From an uncultured Lachnospiraceae bacterium (GTDB lineage Bacteria > Bacillota_A > Clostridia > Lachnospirales > Lachnospiraceae): DNA of 8,332 nucleotides. The notes below the pieces were generated by a model. It made no database searches, had not been told where the DNA came from, and saw nothing but the letters and a program-made list of their open reading frames with translations. The DNA lies in contig CAMOGO010000041.1 of assembly GCA_946614075.1 (NCBI GenBank), forward strand, positions 1 to 8,332, given 5' to 3'. Positions 1 to 5,744 of this stretch are shown one piece after another (within the stretch, counting starts at the first letter, position 1; each line of letters begins with the position of its first letter). The position numbers and the translations under genes were made by a program.

Positions 1-62
1 GAAGCTTGCTATGCTTTGGGAAGAGGCCATAAGGCGTTGAACGAAGCCAGGAGACCTGCCTG
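1..62 (+). promoter_or_regulatory. Cobalamin riboswitch, 3' part (5' part outside the window)
   Basis: Positions 44-60 read AAGCCAGGAGACCTGCC, an essentially exact match to the B12 box that closes adenosylcobalamin/cobalamin riboswitch aptamers. The preceding GGGAAGA stretch (18-24) and the short stem-forming segment up to the box fit the 3' half of the aptamer core. The 5' half (P1 left strand, P3-P5) lies beyond the left edge, so ligand subclass cannot be judged. The element lies about 230 bp before a BtuF-type binding protein with a terminator in between, the usual layout for B12-repressed corrinoid uptake genes. The B12 box is seen directly; ligand response is inferred from the family. 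Confidence 0.9.
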
Positions 63-75
63 AATAATAGAGCAA

Positions 76-89
76 GGGCTTATAAGCCC
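76..89 (+). other. Perfect palindrome in the riboswitch expression platform
   Basis: GGGCTTATAAGCCC is a perfect 14-bp palindrome that can fold as a 5-bp stem with a UAUA loop. It starts 16 nt after the B12 box. In cobalamin riboswitches a hairpin after the core often contacts loop L5, so this could be the regulatory hairpin. L5 is outside the window, so complementarity cannot be tested here. Confidence 0.4.
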
Positions 90-141
90 ATCAGATTTGC
101 GGTCCACGAATCTTTGTTCTCACAGGATAATTCTCCTTTCT

Positions 142-180
142 CCGGGTTCTCTTTTTATAACGTTTTATAAAGAGTTCCGG
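142..180 (+). other. Long AT-rich hairpin in the btuF leader
   Basis: CCGG (142-145) pairs with CCGG (177-180). CTCTTT (149-154) then pairs with AAAGAG (169-174), and ATAA (157-160) with TTAT (165-168), leaving small internal loops. A T6 run follows at 190-195, nine bases after the stem, so it is not a textbook terminator. It may be an alternative fold of the riboswitch platform or a spacer hairpin. The pairing is visible; a function is not shown. Confidence 0.35.
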
Positions 181-204
181 TGTAAGGCGTTTTTTACGTG
201 AACG

Positions 205-235
205 GACCACCTTGTCTTTGGTGGTCTTTCTTTCT
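205..235 (+). terminator. Intrinsic terminator (attenuator) between riboswitch and btuF
   Basis: GACCACC (205-211) pairs perfectly with GGTGGTC (220-226) around an 8-nt loop. A T-rich tract, TTTCTTTCT, follows at 227-235. Its position after a cobalamin riboswitch and before the first gene marks it as the likely transcription-attenuation switch: with B12 bound it should form and stop transcription before btuF. A candidate antiterminator is GGTCC (101-105), which can pair with GGACC (204-208) and so occupy the left arm. The hairpin is seen directly; ligand control is inferred. Confidence 0.75.
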
Positions 236-251
236 GCATGGGAACATGCAG
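234..251 (+). other. GNRA-type hairpin directly after the attenuator
   Basis: CTGCATG (234-240) and CATGCAG (245-251) form a perfect 7-bp stem closed by GGAA, a GNRA tetraloop. It overlaps the last bases of the attenuator T tract and lies 25 nt before the btuF ribosome binding site. It may be a stabilising 5' end structure on read-through transcripts or part of the switch. Only the fold potential is visible. Confidence 0.45.
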
Positions 252-290
252 GTTCGTAAATCAAAGGCCGCAGAAAAGGAGGAAACCCTT

Positions 291-1364
291 ATGAAAAAAG
301 GAACCAGATGCGCCGCGCTCTTCCTGAGTCTGGCCATGATCGCCGGCGTGATGGCCGGCTGCACCAACGGATCGTCAAGCTCCGCTCCCGCCCAGACGAC
401 GGAAGCCATGGAATCCATGATGGAAACCTCAGCGGATGCGATGGCCGATACCACCGCGGATGCGATGGCGGACACCACCGCTGCCGACATGGGTACGGAG
501 GAGATGTCCGGCCCGGTAAGCTTTGAGGATATGATGGGCCGTGAGATCACGCTCGAGAAGCCCGCAGACCGTATCGTCGCCCTGACCGCTTCGGACTGCG
601 AGATCCTGTTCGCCCTGGGCGCCGGGGACAAGCTGGTCGGCCGTGGCGAGTACTGCGATTATCCGGCAGAGGTTTTTGACATTCCGTCCGTCCAGTCCGG
701 ATATGAGACAAACATCGAGCAGATCATCGCTCTCGATCCGCAGATCGTCGTCATGGCTACCATGGCGCAGGCTGAGGAGCAAGTCGCACAGCTCGAGGAG
801 GCCGGCATCCAGGTTGTCGTCTCCGATGCACAGAATATCGAGGGTGTCTATACCTGCATCGAGATGCTGGGAACCATGACCGGCAAAACGGCCGAGGCTG
901 CCACGATCATCGACGATATGAAGGCTACCTTTGAGGAGGTCAGCGCCAAGGCTGGTGACGAGCCGGCCGGCAGCGTCTATTTTGAAGTTTCCCCGCTGGA
1001 GTATGGCCTCTGGACGGCCGGCAGCGGCACCTTCATGGATGAGATCGCTACGATGCTGGGTCTTGAGAACTGCTTCGCTGATGTAGAGGGCTGGGCAGAG
1101 ATCTCCGAGGAGCAGGTCATTGAGCGTGCTCCGGACTATATCGTTACGATCACCATGTACTTTGGCGAGGGCCCGACGCCGGAGGAGGAAATCCTCTCCC
1201 GTAAGGGCTGGGAGGAAATCCCGGCAGTCGCAAACAGATGCATCCTGAATCTCCCGAACAACGAGCTTTCCCGCCCGATCCCGAGACTCGCTGACGGTGC
1301 GAAGATCCTCTACGACTTCATCCACGAGAAGATGGAGGAAGGCGAAACCGATAAGGCAGCCTGA
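291..1364 (+). CDS. btuF: Corrinoid ABC transporter substrate-binding lipoprotein (BtuF-like)
   Basis: This is a class III extracellular binding protein of 357 aa that should capture cobalamin or related corrinoids at the outer face of the membrane and pass them to BtuCD. The start is ATG 291 because AAGGAGG (276-282) lies 8 nt upstream; a longer reading from GTG 198 would run through the attenuator. Residues 1-23 are a lipoprotein signal (MKK, hydrophobic core, MAGC), with C24 the lipidated cysteine. Residues 25-75 are a Ser/Ala/Thr/Met/Asp-rich linker with two copies of ADAMADTT. The binding fold starts near residue 76. GRGEYCDYP (117-125) is BtuF-like, as in family members that bind B12, and the segment around 229-260 (FEVSP, GSGTFMDEI) is typical of the second lobe. 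E143 and E274 sit where class III proteins carry the glutamates that dock on the permease. It is the first gene after the riboswitch, 45 nt from btuC. A siderophore or heme substrate is possible from fold alone, but the riboswitch favours corrinoid. Confidence 0.9.
   Translation: MKKGTRCAALFLSLAMIAGVMAGCTNGSSSSAPAQTTEAMESMMETSADAMADTTADAMADTTAADMGTEEMSGPVSFEDMMGREITLEKPADRIVALTASDCEILFALGAGDKLVGRGEYCDYPAEVFDIPSVQSGYETNIEQIIALDPQIVVMATMAQAEEQVAQLEEAGIQVVVSDAQNIEGVYTCIEMLGTMTGKTAEAATIIDDMKATFEEVSAKAGDEPAGSVYFEVSPLEYGLWTAGSGTFMDEIATMLGLENCFADVEGWAEISEEQVIERAPDYIVTITMYFGEGPTPEEEILSRKGWEEIPAVANRCILNLPNNELSRPIPRLADGAKILYDFIHEKMEEGETDKAA
432..479 (+). repeat. 24-bp in-frame tandem repeat (two copies) in the btuF linker
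   Basis: Two adjacent 24-bp units (432-455 and 456-479) differ at only two positions, both third codon positions. Each encodes ADAMADTT, and a degenerate third partial copy (AADM) follows. The repeat lies in the linker between the lipid anchor and the binding domain, so copy number would change tether length without breaking the frame. Confidence 0.9.
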
Positions 1365-1409
1365 TGTGAGGCTGTGCCTTGCATCATCGCAAATGAAAGT
1401 GAACGTGTC

Positions 1410-2504
1410 ATGAAACAGAAAAACACCGCCACCCGTGGCTTTGGGCTAAAAGAATATCTTATTCTGAGCGCTGCCACGCTGGCGGTGTTTCTTCTTTGCG
1501 TCTGCGTGGGAAGCGTAAACCTTCCTCTTGCCGATACGCTCGACGCGCTGTACTGCTTCATCACCGGCAATGCGCCGGAGGAGGTCTCACTGGCCTACCG
1601 GATCAACCAGCCGGTCCGCCTCCCGCGCGTCCTCTGTGTCGCTCTGTCCGGCGCCGCTTTGTCCCTTTGCGGAGCGAGCATGCAGGGCCTTTTGAAAAAC
1701 CCCCTGGCGGACGGCTCCACTCTGGGCGTTTCCGCCGGGGCCTCCCTGGGTGCCATCAGCTCCATCGCCTTTGGCTTTTCCGTGCCGGGCATGACCATGG
1801 CCGCTGTCACACTGCCCTTTGGCCTTACGCTGCCCTCTCTGCCTTTCAGCGGCACGATGGTCTGGGCCATCACGGCAGCCTTCATATCCCTGCTGATCAT
1901 TCTGACCTTCGCCTACCGTCTGGATTCGTCTTTGTCCACCAATACGATCATCCTCATCGGCATCGTCTATTCCATGCTGGTCAGCGCCCTCTCCAACCTG
2001 GTCATCACCTTTGCCGGGGAGAAGGTCAAAACCATCGCCTTCTGGAATATGGGCTCGCTGCAGGGCACCAGCTACCCGAATGCGGCCGCCGTTGCGCTGT
2101 CGCTGCTTTTTGCCGGCGGGATCCTGCTGTTATCCGCTGAGGAGCTGAATGCCTTTTCCATCGGCGAGGACAATGCACGCTCGATCGGTGTCAATGTACG
2201 CCGGGTGCGACTCCGCGTCCTGATCTGCGCCAGCGTTCTCATCGGTGTCTGCGTCTCCATCGGCGGCAACATCAGCTTTGTCGGCCTCGTCACGCCTCAC
2301 CTGTTGCGTCCGCTCACCGGGCCCAATCACAAACGGCTGCTGCCGGCCTCTTTATTTGGCGGAGCGATTTTCCTGCTTTTTGCCGACCTGGCCGCCCGCA
2401 CCGTCCTCACGCCCCGTGAGATTCCGATCGGCGTAGTCACCTCGATCGTCGGAAGCATCCTGTTTGTCGTCATTTTCTACCGGAACCGGACCAGGAAGGC
2501 GTAA
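1410..2504 (+). CDS. btuC: Corrinoid ABC transporter permease (BtuC/FecCD family)
   Basis: This 364-aa polytopic membrane protein is the transport channel subunit of the importer; two copies normally pair with two BtuD ATPases. Family signatures are clear: RLPRVL (70-75), GASMQGLLKNPLADGSTLG (88-106) followed by SAGASLGA, the coupling-helix region around GEDNARSIGV (252-261), FVGLVTPH (290-297) and EIPIGVVTSIVG (337-348) near the C-terminus. About ten membrane helices are expected. Length is normal for the family. I prefer ATG 1410 to the upstream in-frame GTG 1374: the 12-residue extension is polar, has no well-spaced ribosome binding site and is not expected in the family. The site before 1410 (GAAAGTGAA) is weak, so translation may partly be coupled to btuF, which ends 45 nt upstream. 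Substrate is inferred from the riboswitch and the BtuF-like partner. Confidence 0.9.
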   Translation: MKQKNTATRGFGLKEYLILSAATLAVFLLCVCVGSVNLPLADTLDALYCFITGNAPEEVSLAYRINQPVRLPRVLCVALSGAALSLCGASMQGLLKNPLADGSTLGVSAGASLGAISSIAFGFSVPGMTMAAVTLPFGLTLPSLPFSGTMVWAITAAFISLLIILTFAYRLDSSLSTNTIILIGIVYSMLVSALSNLVITFAGEKVKTIAFWNMGSLQGTSYPNAAAVALSLLFAGGILLLSAEELNAFSIGEDNARSIGVNVRRVRLRVLICASVLIGVCVSIGGNISFVGLVTPHLLRPLTGPNHKRLLPASLFGGAIFLLFADLAARTVLTPREIPIGVVTSIVGSILFVVIFYRNRTRKA

Positions 2505-2524
2505 GCTTAAGCACACAGCAAGAA

Positions 2525-2589
2525 TTCGTGAGTCCACAGGACTTCGTGAGTTGATTTCGTGAGTTGATTTCGTGAGTTGATTTCGTGAG
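2525..2589 (+). repeat. TTCGTGAG tandem repeat array between btuC and btuD
   Basis: TTCGTGAG occurs five times, at 2525, 2543, 2556, 2569 and 2582. The last four are spaced exactly 13 bp apart, giving three perfect units of TTCGTGAGTTGAT plus a final TTCGTGAG that leads straight into the btuD ribosome binding site. The first copy is offset and separated from the second by a short dyad (GTCC-ACA-GGAC, 2532-2542). Each full unit contains GTG AGT TGA, a start codon, one sense codon and a stop. The array is non-coding with respect to btuC and btuD. Such a perfect array is a candidate for copy-number variation by slippage. Confidence 0.9.
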
Positions 2590-2603
2590 AAAGGAGGGAC
2601 ATC

Positions 2604-3392
2604 ATGTCGGAAAATCTACTGCTAAATGCAGATCATATTTCGGTATCCTACGGCGGTAAGCCCATCGTAAAGGATGTCTCCTTCTCTTTGCACGAAGGGG
2701 AATGGCTGATGCTCATCGGCCCGAACGGTGCCGGCAAGACCACCCTGCTGAACGCCGTCTCCCAGGCTGTCCCGCACCAGGGATCCGTAACCCTTTTGGG
2801 AAGAGAGGCCCGGCGGATCCGCAGCCGCGAGCTCGCCCGTCTCATGGGGACGCTCACGCAGAATCACTACGTCGGCTACGGCTTTACCGTGGAGGAGGTC
2901 ATCCGGCTGGGGCTCTACGCCCACCGCAAAGGGCTCTGGGAGAGGGAGTCAACACTTCCGAATGATGTCTCTTCCGACGACCGTGTCCGGGAAGCCGCAC
3001 AGCTGACCGGTCTCACAGACCTTCTCTCCCATTCCGTCCTGACCCTGTCCGGCGGCGAGCTGCAGCGCACCTTTCTGGCACAGCTCTTTGTCCAGGATCC
3101 TCGTATCCTGCTGCTGGATGAGCCTGCCAACCACCTGGACCTGATCTACCAGCAGCAGATCTTTTCCCTGGTTTCCAAATGGCAAAGCCTTCCCGGAAGA
3201 GCCGTCATCTCCGTCGTCCACGATCTGAGCCTGGCCCGCAAATACGGCAGCCACGCTCTGCTGCTGGACAAAGGGCAGGCGGTCTCCCAAGGCGCGATCG
3301 GCGAAGTAATGACCCCGCAGAATTTAGACACCGTTTACTCCATGGATGTCCGCTCCTGGATGCAGGAGCTGTACGGGCAGTGGAAAGAATAA
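2604..3392 (+). CDS. btuD: Corrinoid ABC transporter ATP-binding protein (BtuD-like)
   Basis: This cytoplasmic ATPase of 262 aa powers the BtuFC importer. All nucleotide-binding motifs are present: Walker A GPNGAGKTT (39-47), Q-loop Q86 in TQNH, signature LSGGE (148-152), Walker B ILLLDEP (168-174) with catalytic E173, D-loop NHLD (176-179) and switch histidine H206 in VVHDLS. Length and order match the FecE/BtuD/FhuC group. The start at ATG 2604 is supported by AAAGGAGGG (2590-2598) 5 nt upstream, one of the best ribosome binding sites in the window. It is 99 nt downstream of btuC, wider than usual inside an operon, with the gap mostly filled by the 13-bp repeat. There is no terminator in that gap, so co-transcription from the riboswitch promoter is likely. 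The fold alone would also fit iron-siderophore uptake. Confidence 0.9.
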   Translation: MSENLLLNADHISVSYGGKPIVKDVSFSLHEGEWLMLIGPNGAGKTTLLNAVSQAVPHQGSVTLLGREARRIRSRELARLMGTLTQNHYVGYGFTVEEVIRLGLYAHRKGLWERESTLPNDVSSDDRVREAAQLTGLTDLLSHSVLTLSGGELQRTFLAQLFVQDPRILLLDEPANHLDLIYQQQIFSLVSKWQSLPGRAVISVVHDLSLARKYGSHALLLDKGQAVSQGAIGEVMTPQNLDTVYSMDVRSWMQELYGQWKE

Positions 3393-3431
3393 GGCACGTC
3401 CCATCGTGGAAAAACCTTTTCACAATTAGGC

Positions 3432-3460
3432 TTGTGCAAACCCCTTACTCTTGGTAAACT
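3432..3460 (+). promoter_or_regulatory. Possible weak promoter for the EamA permease gene
   Basis: TTGTGC (3432-3437) and TAAACT (3455-3460) are separated by 17 bp, roughly sigma-A-like but with only three and four consensus matches. It would give the permease gene a start separate from the btu operon. No convincing terminator lies between btuD and this gene, so read-through is equally possible. Confidence 0.25.
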
Positions 3461-3496
3461 CGTGTTAAGATTTTTTCGCGAAAGGACCTTACCTTT

Positions 3497-4423
3497 ATGT
3501 CTTCTCGTCAGACCGCTATTGTGAAACTCATCGCCTCCATGGTCTTTTTCGGCACTATCGGCATTTTCCGCCGCTTCATCCCGATCGGCTCCGCAGCCCT
3601 GGCCATGTGCCGCGGATTCATCGGAATGCTCTTCCTCCTGGCACTTTTGTACCTCCGGGAAAAAAGAAAAGCCGACGCCTCAGCTGTCAAGGCAGGCGTA
3701 GCCGCTTCTGAGGCAGGAGCCTCAGATCACCCAATCCGCCGGCAGCTTCCGCTGCTCATCGTCTCCGGTGTCGCTCTCGGTTTCAACTGGATTCTCCTGT
3801 TTGAGGCGTACAATTATACGACCGTTGCCGTCGCGACGCTCTGCTATTACATGGCGCCGATCTTCATCCTTCTGGTATCCCCCGTTCTTCTGAAGGAGGC
3901 CCTTACCAAGCGCCAGATCGTCTGCGTCGTCCTGGCCTTTATCGGCATGATCCTGGTCAGCGGCGTGCTGCACGGAGGAGACGGAAGCACCAATATGAAG
4001 GGCATTCTCTTTGGCCTTGGCGCCGCTGTCCTCTATGCGACCGTCGTCCTGTTAAACCGTATGATCAAGGGCGTCCCGGCCTTTGAGCGGACGATCGTCC
4101 AGCTCGCCACGACCGCCTTTGTCCTCCTGCCCTATGTCCTGCTCACCGACCGCCCTGACGCATCGGTCCTGACGCCCGCCGTCATCGGTCTGATCCTCTT
4201 TGTCGGTATCGTGCACACCGGCATCGCCTACGCCCTGTATTTCGGAGCCTTTGAGCAGGTATCCGCGCAGACGGCGGCTCTCTTCAGCTATATCGATCCG
4301 ATCGTCGCGATCCTCCTCTCCGCGCTCGTTCTGGCTGAGCCCATGGGCGCACCGGAGATCATCGGCACCGTCCTCATCCTCGGCGCCACCATCGCCAACG
4401 AATTCCAGCCCTCTGAGAAATAG
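3497..4423 (+). CDS. EamA/DMT-superfamily permease, substrate unknown
   Basis: This 308-aa integral membrane protein of the drug/metabolite transporter superfamily has two EamA repeats of about five helices each (roughly residues 8-157 and 168-303). Typical signatures are NWILLFEAYNYTTVAVAT (97-114) with CYYMAPIF (116-123) in the first repeat. The second repeat has FEQVSAQTAALFSYIDPIVA (252-271) and LVLAEP (277-282). Members export or import amino acids, metabolites or other small molecules; nothing here identifies the substrate. The start ATG 3497 follows AAAGGA (3481-3486) by 10 nt. The loop after the second helix (about 55-83) is long, polar and Ala/Ser/Lys-rich, larger than is common for the family. 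The gene lies 104 nt after btuD on the same strand. A link to corrinoid metabolism is possible by position only. It converges on the DUF362 gene. Confidence 0.88.
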   Translation: MSSRQTAIVKLIASMVFFGTIGIFRRFIPIGSAALAMCRGFIGMLFLLALLYLREKRKADASAVKAGVAASEAGASDHPIRRQLPLLIVSGVALGFNWILLFEAYNYTTVAVATLCYYMAPIFILLVSPVLLKEALTKRQIVCVVLAFIGMILVSGVLHGGDGSTNMKGILFGLGAAVLYATVVLLNRMIKGVPAFERTIVQLATTAFVLLPYVLLTDRPDASVLTPAVIGLILFVGIVHTGIAYALYFGAFEQVSAQTAALFSYIDPIVAILLSALVLAEPMGAPEIIGTVLILGATIANEFQPSEK

Positions 4424-4425
4424 GC

Positions 4426-4439
4426 TTGCCGTAAGGCAA
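4426..4439 (+). other. Small GNRA hairpin just after the EamA stop codon
   Basis: TTGCC (4426-4430) and GGCAA (4435-4439) form a 5-bp stem with a GTAA (GNRA) loop, two bases after the TAG stop. No T tract follows, so it is not a terminator by itself; it may protect the mRNA 3' end ahead of the main terminator. Confidence 0.4.
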
Positions 4440-4478
4440 TCATTACCTCGGGGCGGCCGTGCGCATAAAAAAGAAAAA

Positions 4479-4521
4479 AGAGGCAGGCTATGGTGCCTAC
4501 AGAACACCATATCCTGCCTCT
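4479..4521. terminator. Bidirectional intrinsic terminator between EamA and DUF362 genes
   Basis: GAGGCAGG (4480-4487) pairs with CCTGCCTC (4513-4520). After a single C/T mismatch, TATGGTG (4489-4495) pairs with CACCATA (4505-4511), closing on a 9-nt loop. The 15 paired positions make an unusually strong stem. On the left, positions 4467-4479 are nearly all A (one G), giving a U tract for the minus-strand DUF362 transcript. On the right TCTGTCTTTTT (4525-4535) serves the plus-strand EamA transcript. It ends both convergent genes. Confidence 0.9.
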
Positions 4522-4560
4522 CATTCTGTCTTTTTAGGACCTTTTTTAAGGTTATGTATT

Positions 4561-5586
4561 TCAGACCGTGATCTTCTGGTATTTATCCGGCTTCCAGTTG
4601 CCACTGATACCGTCGACAGCCTCAGCCGCTGTGACAGCCGCGTCGTCGTGATCGACATCGATCAGCGTGTAGCGGACATTGCCCATGCCAAGCTCATGCA
4701 TGTAGGTCAGCTGGCGCAGGCCGTGGCGGGACTCGATCCGCTCGACCAGATCCTTCTTGCTCTCCTGAGGCAGCGCATACAGCAGATCTACGCAGGCCTG
4801 GTCCAGAGCTACGATATCCAAAGACGCCAGGATACCGACATCGGGTACCGTGACAGGCTGAGCCTGGACGCCCTCGCAGTCGCAGGAAACGGACATATTG
4901 CGCATGACGTTGATGAAAGCGATCTTGCCGGCGAAGTGATCAACCGTTGCCTTGGTCGATTCGGAAATGCGCTCCATGAGGTTCTCCATGGCGACATCCC
5001 ACATGTTGTCTGTCTTTCCGGTGGTATGGATCATTCCCTTGCCGATCCGGCCATCGGCGCAGCCGATACCGATGTTCTTATTGGAGCCGCCGAAGCCGCC
5101 CATCGTATGGCCCTTGAAATGAGTCAGAGCGAGGAAGGAATCATAGGTCGGCAGAGTCTTTCCGACGATCATCTCGTCAAACCATTTGCCATTCTTCACC
5201 GGTAGGCTCGTCGTCCCTTCCGCATCCATGATATCGACCGGCGCGAAGGTCCAGCCATTGATCTCCAGGGTGTCCAGATGCTGCTCGGTCGTATAGCGGT
5301 CGCCCTCATAGTAGGTATTGGTCTCTACGATCGAGGCATTCTCCAGGCGCTTGTCAAACAGCTCCTTGACCCAAGGTCTCGGGATGATATTCGGTCCGTG
5401 CTGCTCACCGGTGTGCAGCTTGACAGCTACCTTGCCGGACAGTACAGAGCTGACTCTGTCATACAGGCGGATCAGGCCCTCCGGGGACAGATCTCTGGTA
5501 AAATAAACAACCGATGACTCACCGGTACGCTCTTCAAACGGGATATACTTCTCTCCGCCCGTTCCCGGAACTGCATTCTTAACCAT
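4561..5586 (-). CDS. DUF362 domain protein without ferredoxin domain
   Basis: This 341-aa, probably cytoplasmic protein matches the DUF362 family as found in Clostridia, whose biochemical role is not established. Recognisable segments are YFTRDLSPEGLIRLY (28-42), GKVAVKLHTGE (51-61), VETN (87-90), PVDIMD (116-121), LTHFKGHTMGGFGG (154-167) followed by NKNIGIGCADG, MSVSCDCEG (231-239) and ALDQACVDLLY (260-270). The conserved Cys and His residues in THFKGH, SCDC and DQACVD could bind a metal or cluster, but that is inference. It lacks the CxxCxxCxxxC ferredoxin motifs found fused to many DUF362 proteins. The start at ATG 5586 is fixed by GGAGGA about 9 nt upstream; the open frame runs further up but has no site there. 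The first 25 residues are a polar extension before the usual family start near VVYFTRDL. It is transcribed away from MATE. Confidence 0.85.
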   Translation of the reverse strand: MVKNAVPGTGGEKYIPFEERTGESSVVYFTRDLSPEGLIRLYDRVSSVLSGKVAVKLHTGEQHGPNIIPRPWVKELFDKRLENASIVETNTYYEGDRYTTEQHLDTLEINGWTFAPVDIMDAEGTTSLPVKNGKWFDEMIVGKTLPTYDSFLALTHFKGHTMGGFGGSNKNIGIGCADGRIGKGMIHTTGKTDNMWDVAMENLMERISESTKATVDHFAGKIAFINVMRNMSVSCDCEGVQAQPVTVPDVGILASLDIVALDQACVDLLYALPQESKKDLVERIESRHGLRQLTYMHELGMGNVRYTLIDVDHDDAAVTAAEAVDGISGNWKPDKYQKITV

Positions 5587-5616
5587 GTTATTATTCCTCC
5601 TTCTTGGCGGTTTGCT

Positions 5617-5630
5617 CTTGCTACAGCAAG
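5617..5630 (-). other. Small hairpin in the DUF362 5' leader
   Basis: CTTGCT and AGCAAG (5617-5622 and 5625-5630) form a perfect inverted repeat in the untranslated leader, about 20 nt upstream of the ribosome binding site. It has no U tract. It may be a mild translational or stability element; function is not visible. Confidence 0.3.
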
Positions 5631-5650
5631 CAGCTTGTACTTCTTTACAT

Positions 5651-5679
5651 AACTTACTCCTATCTCTGACACCTGTCAA
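5651..5679 (-). promoter_or_regulatory. Sigma-A-type promoter for the DUF362 gene
   Basis: On the minus strand a perfect -35 box TTGACA (5679-5674) is followed after 17 bp by TAAGTT (5656-5651) as a weak -10. A dyad GACA-CC-TGTC (5668-5677) overlaps the -35 box and could be an operator or chance. Transcription would start near 5645, leaving about 60 nt of leader before ATG 5586. Confidence 0.55.
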
Positions 5680-5731
5680 GGAAAACGTTTTTTGATTCCT
5701 CTTTCCTATGGCTTTTTCGCCCCTGACATAG

Positions 5732-5737
5732 TATGAT
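5732..5737 (+). promoter_or_regulatory. Probable -10 box for the MATE gene
   Basis: TATGAT matches the -10 consensus at five of six bases and lies just ahead of the MATE ribosome binding site. No good -35 box is seen 16-18 bp upstream (TGGCTT at 5709-5714 is poor). If used, the transcript would begin near 5744 with the ribosome binding site almost at its 5' end. An activator-dependent promoter is possible. Confidence 0.4.
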
Positions 5738-5744
5738 ACCCGAC

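Noticed and set aside
198..290. N-terminal extension of btuF from GTG 198
   Set aside because: It would translate through the attenuator hairpin and place 31 residues ahead of a perfect lipoprotein signal peptide; ATG 291 has an ideal ribosome binding site.
429..1325. 298-codon minus-strand open frame opposite btuF
   Set aside because: It lies wholly inside a confident gene, has no ribosome binding site or family signature, and its composition (Asp/Leu/Arg/Gly-rich) is that of the reverse complement of GC-rich coding sequence.
1374..1409. Upstream GTG start for btuC
   Set aside because: It adds 12 residues not expected in the FecCD family and has no properly spaced ribosome binding site; ATG 1410 gives a normal N-terminus.
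2525..2589. CRISPR array
   Set aside because: The 8-13 bp repeats are contiguous without unique spacers of constant length, and no cas genes are present.
3393..3436. Terminator after btuD
   Set aside because: Overlapping weak hairpins exist (3406-3423 with a bulge, and CACAA/TTGTG at 3421-3436) but no T tract follows, so termination there is not supported.
4459..5205. 248-codon plus-strand open frame across the terminator and the DUF362 gene
   Set aside because: It would start inside the bidirectional terminator and runs antisense to a confident DUF362 protein; no family match.
5587..5679. Upstream extension of the DUF362 frame
   Set aside because: It overlaps the promoter -35 box and leader; the strong ribosome binding site points to ATG 5586.
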